A DNA stretch of 64,000 nucleotides from Pseudomonas sp. CC120222-01a (GCF_003097235.1 NZ_QEQQ01000030.1:1-64000); one strand, 5' to 3'. Counted from the stretch's first letter, positions 24,789-36,268 are shown. Numbers and translations are program-made. Notes: generated by a model not told the origin, from the letters alone.

Positions 24789-26045
24789 CTATCGGATGGG
24801 TACTACGTTCCGATCCCTAGCCACATTCATCGCGCTGGCCGAGAGATTGCCCGTCGACGCCTTCAGAATGTACTCGCTCCACCAAGCCATCATCGGCCGT
24901 CGGCGCTCGATGTAGTCGGCTCGATTGTAGGCACTGCGCACCTCATCCTTGTCGACGTGTGCCAACGCCACTTCGATGAGCTCCGGGTCCCACCCATGTT
25001 CATTCAAGATGGTGCTGGCCATCGAGCGCATGCCGTGACTGACCAAGCGGTCCTGGAAGCCCATGCGTTTCAATGCCATGTTGGCGGTCTGGCTATTGGC
25101 ATGAGTACGAGGGTTTCGGTCTGCGGGGAAGACGTATTCCCGATGACCACTGTGGGACTTCAGTATCTCCAGCAATGACATGGCTTGATCGCTCAACGGG
25201 ATGCTGTGCGGGCGGCGCTTCTTCATCCGCTCCGGCGGGATGGTCCAGGCACGCCTTTCAAAGTCGATGTCTGCCCAGCGAGTAGTCGCCGCCTCGGCGG
25301 GGCGAGTCATGGTGTGCAACTGCCATTCGATCAGACAACGGGTCGTGCGCTTGATACTGGCGTTCGCTATTTCCAGCATGAGTTCAGGAAGCTCTTCGGG
25401 TGGTAGCGCCGCCATGTTTTCTTTCTTCGGCTTCTTGAACACCGCCCGAATCCCGCTGAGCGGATTCGCGAAGATCATTCCCGAATTGACCCCGTAGGTC
25501 ATGATCTCGTTGAGGCGCTGGCTAAGCCGCTTCACCGTTTCCAAGCTGCCTTTGGCTTCGATAGGGCGAAGGATTTTTATCACCATCGGTGCGCTGACTT
25601 CCGAGATCGGAGTCGATTTCATGCTCGGGAAAACGTGCAGCGTGAGCGAGCGCCAGATGTCCTCGGCATAGGCCGGAGTGACCGAGTCCTTTTTCAGCTC
25701 GAACCAGGCGGTAGCTACTTTCTCGAACGTATGTTCCGTCTCGGCTAGCTTGGCCTGCGCGAGCTCATTGCGCTGAGCTTTTGGGTCGATCCCCTGCGCA
25801 AGTACTTCCCTAGCCTCAACCGCTTTTCGCCGAGCTTGCGCCAGAGAGACCTCAGGGTAGGAGCCGAGCGCCATGTTGATTCGATTTTTGGTGACCGGAT
25901 GCCTGTAGTTGAAATTCCACTGCATCGAGCGGTTGACCCGTACTCGGAGCTGGAGGCCGTCGCCATCCGTGAGGACATAGTCCTTGTCTTTGGGCTTGAC
26001 CGCCTTGAGCTGGCGGTCGGAGAGGCGAGCTGTTTGAGCGCACAT
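24789..26045 (-). CDS. int: P4-type tyrosine integrase of the ssrA-linked island
   Basis: 418 residues. It integrates and excises the island at the 3' end of ssrA (inferred from position). The N-terminal DUF4102 arm-binding domain (LSDRQLKAVKPKDKDYVLTD, GSYPEVSLAQARRKA) is followed by a core-binding domain and a catalytic domain with Arg248 (HTMTRPAEAATTRW), His337-x-x-Arg340 (VSHGMRSMAST), His363 and Tyr373 (ALAHVDKDEVRSAYNR). It reads away from ssrA, 189 bases from the mature tmRNA 3' end. GGAG lies 9 bases before the ATG. The repeats at 26070-26119 directly upstream may be integrase or operator sites. The frame is intact, so the island may still be mobile. Confidence 0.93.
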   Translation of the reverse strand: MCAQTARLSDRQLKAVKPKDKDYVLTDGDGLQLRVRVNRSMQWNFNYRHPVTKNRINMALGSYPEVSLAQARRKAVEAREVLAQGIDPKAQRNELAQAKLAETEHTFEKVATAWFELKKDSVTPAYAEDIWRSLTLHVFPSMKSTPISEVSAPMVIKILRPIEAKGSLETVKRLSQRLNEIMTYGVNSGMIFANPLSGIRAVFKKPKKENMAALPPEELPELMLEIANASIKRTTRCLIEWQLHTMTRPAEAATTRWADIDFERRAWTIPPERMKKRRPHSIPLSDQAMSLLEILKSHSGHREYVFPADRNPRTHANSQTANMALKRMGFQDRLVSHGMRSMASTILNEHGWDPELIEVALAHVDKDEVRSAYNRADYIERRRPMMAWWSEYILKASTGNLSASAMNVARDRNVVPIR

Positions 26046-26069
26046 GGGAGAAGCTCCATGACACCTTTT

Positions 26070-26119
26070 GGTATTCCCAAGATTAGCCCCAGGTAGGCTG
26101 GAATACCACCGGGAATACC
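26070..26119. repeat. Three GGTATTCC repeats upstream of the integrase gene
   Basis: GGTATTCCC lies at 26070-26078, and the inverse GGAATACC at 26100-26107 and 26112-26119. They occupy the space between the integrase start and the ssrA terminator. Their place fits arm-type integrase sites of attL or an autoregulatory operator. Confidence 0.6.
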
Positions 26120-26196
26120 GGGATGGCTGGAACTCAAAAAACCGTTGTGGCCCTCAAAAGAGCAGTAAACCCTTGATTTCACTGGCTTTCAGGCAC

Positions 26197-26222
26197 AAAA
26201 AAAGACGTCCGTGGACGTCTTT
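26197..26222 (-). terminator. Rho-independent terminator of ssrA
   Basis: Read on the minus strand, the arms AAAGACGTC and GACGTCTTT with a 4-base loop are followed by a run of T. It lies just past the tmRNA 3' end. Confidence 0.85.
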
Positions 26223-26233
26223 GATTGATCATT

Positions 26234-26626
26234 TGGTGGAGCCGGGGGGATTTGAACCCCCGTCCGCCAGTACTCCGCTGTCGGTACTACATGCTTAGCC
26301 GTGTCTACTGATTTAATCCGCAGCCGCCCGACGGGCAGGGTGCTTTGGATGAGTTGTGTAAGTTTTAGTCACTTCGCCCACAACGTGCTACGCGACGATC
26401 CTGTTCTATATGACAATCAGTTCGGGTTTACAGGCATCCCCTAGTGATTGCTGGAGCCGAAGCTACCAGAAGCAAAGGTCACTTACGCTGCGAGAGCGTA
26501 GGATTCCTCGCCGTAGGTTTCGTCATTGGCAACTATAAGAAGTTGCAACAGTGGATTTACGAGTTCTGTTACCAACTCGGCATGCACCTAGAGTTTCGCT
26601 ACCGGCGTCGAATCCTAATCGGCCCC
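26234..26626 (-). ncRNA. ssrA: Transfer-messenger RNA (tmRNA)
   Basis: 393 nt. The 5' end GGGGCCGATTAGGATTCGAC and the 3' end GGCTCCACCA are the tRNA-like ends. The 3' part also carries the T-arm GGTTCAAATCCCCC-like sequence. The tag frame (26483-26530, minus) encodes ANDETYGEESYALAA followed by TAA. With SmpB (34213-34695) it rescues stalled ribosomes and tags the product for proteolysis. The 3' end is probably the attachment site of the adjacent island, since the P4-type integrase is the next gene and the tRNA-like end is restored intact. Confidence 0.96.
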
Positions 26627-26728
26627 ACACTAGCTCTTGGCTAACGCACCTTACGGCACGTGAGGCGGAGTATACGCCATTGTGCGGGCGACGTCGACAG
26701 CCGGTCCTGTCGCCCGCGCTGCGAGGGC

Positions 26729-27022
26729 TCAAGCACCGCTGCCGCCGGCCGAACCGCTGCCTTTTTCGGTTTTTTCCAGGCGTTCGAGCACCTTGCTGGT
26801 GATGGCGATGCAGCCTTTGGTGTCACCGGAAGCCTGGGCGGCCTTGGCTTTGTCGACTTGTTCGGTGAGGGCTTTGTCCAGGCCTTCGGAGGTAGCACCG
26901 GCGGTGGCCATGCTGTCGTCGATCTTCTGCAGGTTGGCGGTGCACAGGTCTTCGGCGGCAAAGGCCGGCGAAGCCAGGAGGGTAGCGGCCGCGAAGAGGG
27001 CCGAAAGCGCGGTACCTTTCAT
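26729..27022 (-). CDS. Small secreted/periplasmic protein
   Basis: 97 residues. The first 22 (MKGTALSALFAAATLLASPA-FA) form a clear signal peptide with an AFA-A cleavage site. The mature part is a short helical protein with two cysteines (EDLCTANL and TKGCIAIT) that could form a disulfide, and a Gly/Ser-rich end. GGAGACACCC precedes the ATG. I do not recognise a function. It stands alone between ssrA and the lactate genes. Confidence 0.8.
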   Translation of the reverse strand: MKGTALSALFAAATLLASPAFAAEDLCTANLQKIDDSMATAGATSEGLDKALTEQVDKAKAAQASGDTKGCIAITSKVLERLEKTEKGSGSAGGSGA

Positions 27023-27108
27023 GGGTGTCTCCTTTTATGGCCGCTTGGAAGTGGGCCTATAAGGGTGGACTGCCGGGGTTTGGCGAGGGTTCAATCGGGG
27101 TGAGGATG

Positions 27109-27194
27109 TGTGGGAGCGGGCGTGCCCGCGAAGCAGGCGCTGCGGTGCATGGCACGGGCTTCGCCCGTGTTCGCGGGCGCGCCCGCTCCCACAG
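27109..27194. repeat. REP pair (P. putida type), GGGAGCGGGC family
   Basis: Two oppositely oriented REP units, TGTGGGAGCGGGCGTGCCCG at the left and its complement ending CGGGCGCGCCCGCTCCCACA at the right, make a long imperfect hairpin between the small secreted protein and lldE. It lies downstream of lldE and may stabilise its message or end transcription. Confidence 0.85.
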
Positions 27195-27253
27195 GGATTG
27201 CGCCGGTTTCTGGATATTGAGTTTCAGGGGCCGCAGCGCGGCCCCGGGGCAGG

Positions 27254-30064
<2,811 letters not shown>

Positions 30065-30140
30065 GCAATCTCCTCGCGGGGCCGCAGCGTCTGGCGCGCA
30101 GCGTGCCCCGGTCATTCAGGCGGTACTGTAGAGGGGGCGC

Positions 30141-31286
30141 TCAGGCGCCCAGTTCGCGGACCAGCGAGTCGCGGGTGATCTCGCCGATCGACTTGGCGCC
30201 GGTCAGCACCATGGCTACGCGCATTTCCTTCTCGAACAGTTCGAGCAGGTTTTTCACCCCGGCCTGGCCGTGCACCGCCAAGGCCCAGAGGAAGGCGCGG
30301 CCGATCAGCACGGTGTCGGCGCCGAGGGCGATCATGCGCACCACGTCGAGGCCGCTGCGGATGCCGGAGTCGGCGAGGATCTTCAGGTCGCCTTTGACCG
30401 CGTCGGCAATCGCCGGCAGGGCGCGGGCGCTGGACAGCACGCCGTCGAGCTGGCGGCCGCCGTGGTTGGACACGACGATGCCGTCGGCGCCGAACTTGAC
30501 CGCGTCACGGGCGTCGTCGGCGTCGAGGATGCCCTTGATGATCATCGGGCCGTCCCAGAATTCGCGAATCCACTCCAGGTCTTTCCACGAGATCGACGGG
30601 TCGAAGTTGTTGCCCAGCCAGCCGATGTAGTCGGCAAGGCCGGTGGGGTTGCCGCGGTACTTGGAGATGTTGCCCAGGTCGTGCGGGCGGCCCATCACGC
30701 CGACGTCCCACGCCCACTCGGGGTGAGTCATGGCCTGCAGCACACGGCGGATCGGGCCGTTCGCGCCGCTCATGCCGGAGTGGGCGTCGCGGTAGCGGGC
30801 ACCTGGCACCGGCATGTCGACGGTGAACACCAGGGTTTTAACCCCGGCGGCCTTGGCCCGCTCCAGGGCGTTGCGCATGAAGCCGCGGTCCTTGAGCACA
30901 TACAGCTGGAACCACATCGGCCGGTCGATGGCGGGCGCCACTTCTTCGATCGGGCACACCGAAACCGTCGACATGGTGAACGGAATGCCATGGGCCGCCG
31001 CCGCACGGGCAGCCTGCACTTCACCACGGCGGGCGTACATGCCGGTAAGGCCGACCGGGGCCAGGGCCACGGGCATGCTCAGGGTTTCGTCGAACAGCTT
31101 GGTTTCCAGGCTGAGCTCGGACATGTTCTTCAGCACGCGCTGGCGCAGGGCAATGCTGGCCAGGTCCGAGACGTTGTGGCGCAGAGTGTGCTCGGCGTAG
31201 GCACCGCCGTCGGCGTAGTGGAACAGGAAGGGAGGCAGCTTGCGTTGGGCCGCGGCGCGATAGTCGGTGGAAGCGGAAATGATCAT
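30141..31286 (-). CDS. lldD: L-lactate dehydrogenase (FMN, quinone-linked)
   Basis: 381 residues. It converts L-lactate to pyruvate with FMN, at the cytoplasmic membrane. The alpha-hydroxyacid oxidase fold shows PVALAPVGLTGMYARRGEVQ, TVDMPVPGARYRD and the catalytic base His275 in VSNHGGRQLDG, followed by the phosphate-binding LADSGIRSGLDVVRMIALGA. The length matches E. coli LldD (about 396) closely. It lies between lldP and lldE in one operon on the minus strand. Confidence 0.95.
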   Translation of the reverse strand: MIISASTDYRAAAQRKLPPFLFHYADGGAYAEHTLRHNVSDLASIALRQRVLKNMSELSLETKLFDETLSMPVALAPVGLTGMYARRGEVQAARAAAAHGIPFTMSTVSVCPIEEVAPAIDRPMWFQLYVLKDRGFMRNALERAKAAGVKTLVFTVDMPVPGARYRDAHSGMSGANGPIRRVLQAMTHPEWAWDVGVMGRPHDLGNISKYRGNPTGLADYIGWLGNNFDPSISWKDLEWIREFWDGPMIIKGILDADDARDAVKFGADGIVVSNHGGRQLDGVLSSARALPAIADAVKGDLKILADSGIRSGLDVVRMIALGADTVLIGRAFLWALAVHGQAGVKNLLELFEKEMRVAMVLTGAKSIGEITRDSLVRELGA

Positions 31287-31349
31287 GGATTCTCGCAGCG
31301 TGGGTTGAAGGCGATGCCGGGCGCGTGATGGCGCCCGGCCCCTTTCACT

Positions 31350-33020
31350 TTAGTGATGAACCAGCATGCCGGTCAGCCAATAGGCCTGGATCAGGGTGAT
31401 CAGGCCGACGATGGTGGCGAAGAACAGGCTGTGCTTGACGGTGAAGCGGAACAGGTCGGATTCCTTGCCGACCAGGCCGGTGGCGGCGCAGGCCACGGCG
31501 ATCGACTGTGGCGAGATCATCTTGCCGGTCACGCCGCCGCTGGTGTTGGCCGCTACCAGCAGGGTGTCGTTGACCCCGATCTGGTGCGCGGTGGTGGCTT
31601 GCAGCGAGCTGAACAGGGCATTGGACGAGGTGTCGGAGCCGGTCAGGAACACGCCCAGCCAGCCGAGGAACGGCGAGAAGAACGGGAACGCGGCGCCGGT
31701 GCCGGCCAGGACCAGCGCCATGGTCGAGGACATGCCCGAGTAGTTGGTGACAAAGGCGAAGGCCAGCACCATGCCGATCGACAGGATCGGCCAGCGCAGC
31801 TCCCAGAAGGTCTCCTTGAAAGTGGTCAGACCAGTTTTGAAGTTGATCTTCAGCACGGCCATGGAGATCAGCGCCGAGAGGAAGATGGCAGTGCCGGTGG
31901 CGGAGATCGGGTCGAGCTTGAACACCGCTGGCATGGCGGTTGGCGCAGTGACGATCGGCGCGGTCTTGATCACCAGCTGGTCGAGGTGCGGGATGGCGAA
32001 GTTGAACACGAAGTTGTACATCGCGCCGCCTGGGGCGAAGGCCGCCTTGAACGGTTTCAGGGTCCAGATGGTGACCAGCACGGTGAGGATCAGGAACGGC
32101 GACCAGGCCTTGAAAATCTCGCCGAAGCTGTACGGGGTCGGCTGGCTGCCGCTCGGCTGTACCACGGCGGCACCGACGCTGCCTTTGGCTTCGCTGAAGG
32201 AGCGCTTGGGCTGCCAGACTTTCAGGAACAACGTCAGGCAAATCAGGCTGGCCAGGGCCGAGGTGATGTCCGGCAGCTCAGGGCCGATGAAGTTCGAAGT
32301 GAAGTACTGGGTCACGGCGAAGCTCAGGCCGGCGACCAGGGCGGCGGGCCAGGTTTCTCTCACGCCGCGCAAGCCGTCCATCATGAACACCAGCCAGAAC
32401 GGTACGAACAGCGACAGCAGTGGCAGCTGGCGGCCGGTCATGGCGCCGATGTGGAAGGCGTCGATGCCGGTGACCTGGCCGGCCACGATGATCGGGATGC
32501 CGAGGGCGCCGAAGGCCACCGGTGCGGTGTTGGCAATCAGGCACAGGCCGGCGGCGTACAGCGGGTTGAAGCCCAGGCCCACCAGCAGCGCGGCAGTGAT
32601 GGCCACCGGGGCGCCGAAACCGGCCGCACCTTCGAGGAAGGCACCGAAGCAGAAGCCGATCAGCAGTACTTGCAGGCGCTGGTCGTCGGTGATCGACAGT
32701 ACCGAGCTGCGGATCACTTCGAACTGGCCGCTCTTGACCGTGAGTTTGTACAGGAACACCGCGGCAACGATGATCCAGGCAATCGGCCAGAGGCCGTAGA
32801 GGAAGCCATAACCTGCGGCAGCCAAGGCCATGTCGACAGGCATCTGGAAGGCAAAGATCGCCACCAGGATCGACAGGGCAAGGGTGATGCTGCCAGCCAC
32901 GTGCCCTTTGAGGCGGAACACGGCCAGGGCCAGGAAGAAGAACACGATAGGGATGACCGCCGCCAGCGCGGACAGGCCGAGACTACCAAGCGGGGTATAG
33001 AGTTGTTGCCAGGTTTGCAT
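31350..33020 (-). CDS. lldP: L-lactate permease
   Basis: 556 residues. It is a polytopic inner-membrane carrier that takes up L-lactate, D-lactate and glycolate with protons. At least twelve hydrophobic segments are visible, beginning with LGLSALAAVIPIVFFFLALAV. The conserved family stretch GAAGFGAPVAITAALLVGLG is present. It is the first gene of lldPDE. A 17-bp LldR operator lies 46 bases before its start. Confidence 0.95.
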   Translation of the reverse strand: MQTWQQLYTPLGSLGLSALAAVIPIVFFFLALAVFRLKGHVAGSITLALSILVAIFAFQMPVDMALAAAGYGFLYGLWPIAWIIVAAVFLYKLTVKSGQFEVIRSSVLSITDDQRLQVLLIGFCFGAFLEGAAGFGAPVAITAALLVGLGFNPLYAAGLCLIANTAPVAFGALGIPIIVAGQVTGIDAFHIGAMTGRQLPLLSLFVPFWLVFMMDGLRGVRETWPAALVAGLSFAVTQYFTSNFIGPELPDITSALASLICLTLFLKVWQPKRSFSEAKGSVGAAVVQPSGSQPTPYSFGEIFKAWSPFLILTVLVTIWTLKPFKAAFAPGGAMYNFVFNFAIPHLDQLVIKTAPIVTAPTAMPAVFKLDPISATGTAIFLSALISMAVLKINFKTGLTTFKETFWELRWPILSIGMVLAFAFVTNYSGMSSTMALVLAGTGAAFPFFSPFLGWLGVFLTGSDTSSNALFSSLQATTAHQIGVNDTLLVAANTSGGVTGKMISPQSIAVACAATGLVGKESDLFRFTVKHSLFFATIVGLITLIQAYWLTGMLVHH

Positions 33021-33065
33021 ATGGGGTGGCCCCTAATTGTTGTTGGTCAGGCACTGGCATTGGAT

Positions 33066-33082
33066 AATTGGTAAGACCAATT
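33066..33082 (-). promoter_or_regulatory. LldR operator upstream of lldP
   Basis: AATTGGTAAGACCAATT is a palindrome with perfect 7-bp arms and a 3-base centre. P. aeruginosa LldR is known to bind a sequence of the same form (AATTGG, five bases, CCAATT). It sits 46 bases upstream of lldP, next to a -35-like TTGTAA, so LldR binding would block the promoter until lactate releases it. Confidence 0.85.
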
Positions 33083-33276
33083 TACAATGGCTGGTCGCTA
33101 GGTTAAAAGCGCTGTCGTGGGTGTGTCAATTTGTCCCGTGCAAAACTTTGGTCGCGGGTCGATGAACGGGCAGCTGCTTCCTTGCGAAAACCGTCGGCTG
33201 ATGCGTGCTGGCGCGGCGCGGATCGGCGAGAATAGGCGCCCCCTGAAATTGGCCGGGGGTTTGTGGAGAGCATGTG

Positions 33277-34044
33277 ATGGTTTTTGATCAGGTCCGCCAA
33301 CGGCGCCTGTCCGACGACATCGTCGATCGGTTGGAAGGGATGATTCTGGAAGGCACGCTGACCTCCGGGCAGCGGCTGCCGGCCGAGCGCGTCCTGGCCG
33401 AGCAGTTCGGTGTGTCGCGCCCGTCACTGCGTGAGGCGATCCAGAAGCTGGTGGCCAAGGGGCTATTGGTGAGCCGCCAGGGTGGCGGCAACTACGTGGC
33501 TGAATCCCTTGGCTCGACCTTCAGCGACCCATTGCTGCAACTGCTTGAGCACAGTGCCGAAGCGCAGCGTGACCTGCTTGAGTTTCGCCATACCCTGGAG
33601 GCGTCATGCGCCTATTACGCGGCCCAGCGCGCCACCGAGCCTGATCGTGCGCGGCTGAAGGCGGCGTTCGATACCTTGCAGGATTGCTATGCGCGGGCCG
33701 ACGAGGTGACGCGGGTGGAGGAGGGCGCGGCCGATGCGCGTTTCCACCTGGCGATTGCCGAGGCCAGCCATAACGCGGTGTTGCTGCATACGATTCGTGG
33801 CTTGTTCGACTTGCTCAAGCGCAACGTGGTGACCAACATTGGCGGCATGTACCAGCAGCGTACGGAAACACGCGACATGCTGATCAGTCAGCACCGCGAG
33901 TTGTACCAGGCGATTGTCGAGGGCAGGGCGGAGGATGCGCGGGAGGTGTCCAGCCGGCACATTCTGTATGTGCAGGAGGTGCTGGAAGAGGCGCAGCATG
34001 AAGCTCAGCGGGTGGCGCGGGCGGAGCGGCGCAGCGGGCGTTGA
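33277..34044 (+). CDS. lldR: Lactate-responsive repressor LldR (FadR subfamily of GntR)
   Basis: 255 residues. The N-terminal winged helix-turn-helix (DDIVDRLEGMILEGTLTSGQ, VSRPSLREAIQKLVAKGLL) and C-terminal FCD domain (about 80-230) place it in the FadR subfamily. It represses lldPDE when lactate is absent. ATG 33277 was chosen for GGAGAG six bases before it. A GTG lies one codon earlier. It is divergent from lldP, with the operator in between. Confidence 0.92.
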   Translation: MVFDQVRQRRLSDDIVDRLEGMILEGTLTSGQRLPAERVLAEQFGVSRPSLREAIQKLVAKGLLVSRQGGGNYVAESLGSTFSDPLLQLLEHSAEAQRDLLEFRHTLEASCAYYAAQRATEPDRARLKAAFDTLQDCYARADEVTRVEEGAADARFHLAIAEASHNAVLLHTIRGLFDLLKRNVVTNIGGMYQQRTETRDMLISQHRELYQAIVEGRAEDAREVSSRHILYVQEVLEEAQHEAQRVARAERRSGR

Positions 34045-34075
34045 AGCCACGCTTGCCCGCAACATGCACGGTTAA

Positions 34076-34192
34076 TGTGGGAGCGGCCTTGTGTCGCGAA
34101 AGGGCTGCGAAGCAGCCCCAGGATCTCAGCTTCGCAGCTTGATCTGCCGGGGCTGCTTCGCAGCCCTTTCGCGACACAAGGCCGCTCCCACA
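34076..34192. repeat. REP pair, perfect 44-bp arms
   Basis: The left arm (34076-34119) begins TGTGGGAGCGGCCTTGTGTC and the right arm (34149-34192) is its exact complement. The pair separates lldR from the convergent smpB and could fold into a hairpin that ends or protects both messages. Confidence 0.9.
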
Positions 34193-34212
34193 AGGGCCGC
34201 ACAGGGCAAGAA

Positions 34213-34695
34213 TTACTCTTCCTTGCCCTTGTTCCGCACCGCACGCTGCAGCTCGCGGTTGGAGTCGCGTTCGCGCATGGTGTCGCGCTTGTCGAACTCC
34301 TTCTTGCCCTTGCCAAGCGCGATCTCGCACTTGATCAGGTGCTTGCTCCAGTACAGCGCCAAGGCTACGCAGGTGTAGCCTTTTTGCGCCACGGCGGCCT
34401 CCACACGCTCGAGCTCGCGCTTGTTCAGCAGCAGCTTTCGGGTGCGCGTGGGGTCGGCGATGACGTGGGTGCTGGCGGTGGTCAGCGGGGTGATGTGGCT
34501 GCCGAACAGCCAGGCTTCGCCATCTTTGAGCAGCACGTAGCTGTCGGTCAGATGCGCCTTGCCGGCCCGCAGGCTCTTTACTTCCCAGCCGGACAGGACC
34601 AGCCCGGCCTCGAACTTGTGTTCGATGAAGTAATCGTGTCGCGCTTTTTTGTTTTGCGCGATGGTCCCGGTCGGATGTTTCTTTTGTTTAGCCAT
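34213..34695 (-). CDS. smpB: SsrA-binding protein SmpB
   Basis: 160 residues. It binds the tRNA-like domain of tmRNA and brings it to stalled ribosomes. The SmpB fold is evident: NKKARHDYFIEHKFEAGLVL, GWEVKSLRAGKA, and the basic C-terminal tail GKGKKEFDKRDTMRERD that enters the mRNA channel. Its RNA partner ssrA is in this window (26234-26626). Confidence 0.97.
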   Translation of the reverse strand: MAKQKKHPTGTIAQNKKARHDYFIEHKFEAGLVLSGWEVKSLRAGKAHLTDSYVLLKDGEAWLFGSHITPLTTASTHVIADPTRTRKLLLNKRELERVEAAVAQKGYTCVALALYWSKHLIKCEIALGKGKKEFDKRDTMRERDSNRELQRAVRNKGKEE

Positions 34696-34858
34696 AGGGG
34701 CGGCATTATAGGCAAGTCATTGCGCGGTCGGCTACGGGATTTCAGTGTGCTTGAGCCACTGCAATGAATACCGGACAATACAAGGCCTGTTCTATGCACA
34801 GAACCTGTTTTCGGCACGCTGCGAAGCGCCGCCAACCAGCCTTGGAAGTGACGCCTGG

Positions 34859-35299
34859 ATGACTACCCATATTCAACGCTCCGCCCTGCTGCCGTACCCT
34901 GCTCAGGCGCTCTACGATCTGGTCAATGACGTGGCCAGCTACCCTGAATTCCTGCCTTGGTGCTCGGCGTCGACGGTGATCGAGGCTAGCGACACGCACA
35001 TGCGGGCGAAGCTGGAAGTGGCCAAGGGCGGCATGAGCCAGCAGTTCGTTACAAGCAATGTGCTGGTGCCGGGGCAGTCCATCGAAATGAACCTGGAAGA
35101 AGGGCCGTTCACCCAGTTGCATGGCCTGTGGGTGTTCAAGCCGCTCGGTGAAAAAGCCTGCAAGATCAGCCTCGACCTGACCTTCGACTACGCCGGCGCG
35201 ATCGTGCGTGCCACGCTCGGGCCGTTGTTCAACCAGGCGGCCAATACTCTGGTGGATGCGTTCTGCCAGCGTGCCAAGCAGCTCAATGGTCAAGGTTGA
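34859..35299 (+). CDS. ratA: RatA/Coq10-like START-domain protein
   Basis: 146 residues from ATG 34859. An open frame to 34745 lacks a ribosome site. The SRPBCC/Coq10 motifs HIQRSALLPYPAQALYDLVN, YPEFLPWC and GPFTQLHGLWVFKPL are present. E. coli RatA blocks 70S assembly, but the family also resembles COQ10-type ubiquinone-binding proteins, so the true role in Pseudomonas may be in quinone handling. It overlaps rnfH by 14 bases. Confidence 0.85.
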   Translation: MTTHIQRSALLPYPAQALYDLVNDVASYPEFLPWCSASTVIEASDTHMRAKLEVAKGGMSQQFVTSNVLVPGQSIEMNLEEGPFTQLHGLWVFKPLGEKACKISLDLTFDYAGAIVRATLGPLFNQAANTLVDAFCQRAKQLNGQG

Positions 35300-35576
35300 A
35301 GTGGCCTACGCCACGGCCGAGCGCCAGTGGCTGTTGGTTTGTGACGTGCCGGATGGGGTGACAGTGCGTGAAGCGTTGCGCCTGTCCGGGATTGCCGGGC
35401 AAGTGAGCGGGCTGGATGTCGAGCAATGCCCGGTGGGTATTTTCGGCAAGGTGGTCGCAGATGCGCATGAGCGTCCGGTCGAGGAGGGGGATCGGTTGGA
35501 GATCTACCGGCCTCTGCAGCTCGATCCTAAAGAGGCGCGCAGGCAGCGCGCTGCAAAGGCCAAGGCCAAGCGCTAG
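35286..35576 (+). CDS. rnfH: RnfH family (RatB) small protein
   Basis: 96 residues. The ubiquitin-like/MoaD-type RnfH family is shown by VEVAYATAERQWLLVCDVPD, FGKVVADAHERPVEEGDRLE and IYRPLQLDPKEARRQRA. It is usually paired with ratA, as here. The molecular role is unclear. The end is followed by a strong terminator shared with bamE. Confidence 0.87.
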   Translation: MVKVEVAYATAERQWLLVCDVPDGVTVREALRLSGIAGQVSGLDVEQCPVGIFGKVVADAHERPVEEGDRLEIYRPLQLDPKEARRQRAAKAKAKR

Positions 35577-35593
35577 CTGCTCTGGCAGGCAAT

Positions 35594-35623
35594 AAAAAGC
35601 CCGGACCTTGGTCCGGGCTTTTT
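35594..35623. terminator. Bidirectional terminator between rnfH and bamE
   Basis: AAAAAGCCCGGACC, loop TT, GGTCCGGGCTTTTT. The A-run and T-run on opposite sides let it end transcription of both convergent genes. Confidence 0.9.
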
Positions 35624-35637
35624 CGTCTGGCCGGCAA

Positions 35638-36171
35638 TTACTGCGGCGAGGTTTCCAGCGGTGCTGGCGTCGGCACCGGGGTGGTCTCGATGGTGTCGAT
35701 CTCGCGTTGGATAGACTCTTCCGTCGAGCCTGGCTTGGCTGGCTTCTCTTCCGGCTGCGGCTTGGCCTGCTCTGGCTGGGTGGCCGGGCTGACCGTGGTG
35801 GTGTTGCTGCCACCGAGGATTTCCTGGTCGCGGCTCACACCCGGCATGAAGTCGCCAGACAGGCTGACCAGTTGGTCGCTGTCGTTGAAGAAGATGCTCA
35901 TGCGTTCCTGCTGGCGTTTGCCTCCACCAGGTTGCAGGCTGTACAGGTAGTCCCAACGGTTGGTGTTGAAGGTGTCCTGCAGCAGCGGGTTACCCATGAT
36001 AAACCTTACTTGCCGGCGGGTCATTCCGGGGCGTAATTGGTCTATCATGTCTTGCGTAACGACATTGCCCTGCTGGATGTCGATTTTGTAAACCCCGGGA
36101 AACGAGCAACCGGCGAGTGCGAGCAGTCCCGCGAGGGCGAGGCTGTTTAGCAAGAGCTTGGTGTTTTGCAT
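35638..36171 (-). CDS. bamE: Outer membrane assembly lipoprotein BamE (OmlA/SmpA)
   Basis: 177 residues. The signal peptide ends in the lipobox LLALAGC, so the mature protein is a lipoprotein. The BamE domain shows QQGNVVTQDMIDQLRPGMTR and VRFIMGNPLL. It is part of the Bam complex for beta-barrel insertion. The Pro/Glu-rich tail (PATQPEQAKPQPEEKP) is longer than in E. coli BamE. ATG 36171 has GGAAG upstream. It is divergent from fur. Confidence 0.94.
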   Translation of the reverse strand: MQNTKLLLNSLALAGLLALAGCSFPGVYKIDIQQGNVVTQDMIDQLRPGMTRRQVRFIMGNPLLQDTFNTNRWDYLYSLQPGGGKRQQERMSIFFNDSDQLVSLSGDFMPGVSRDQEILGGSNTTTVSPATQPEQAKPQPEEKPAKPGSTEESIQREIDTIETTPVPTPAPLETSPQ

Positions 36172-36268
36172 CGGTGGGCGACTTCCACTATCTTGGCTGG
36201 ACAACGTAAACCCCGATCATACCCGTATTAAGAGAAGCTGCGAAGCAGCATCGGCGAGAAAGCTGACC

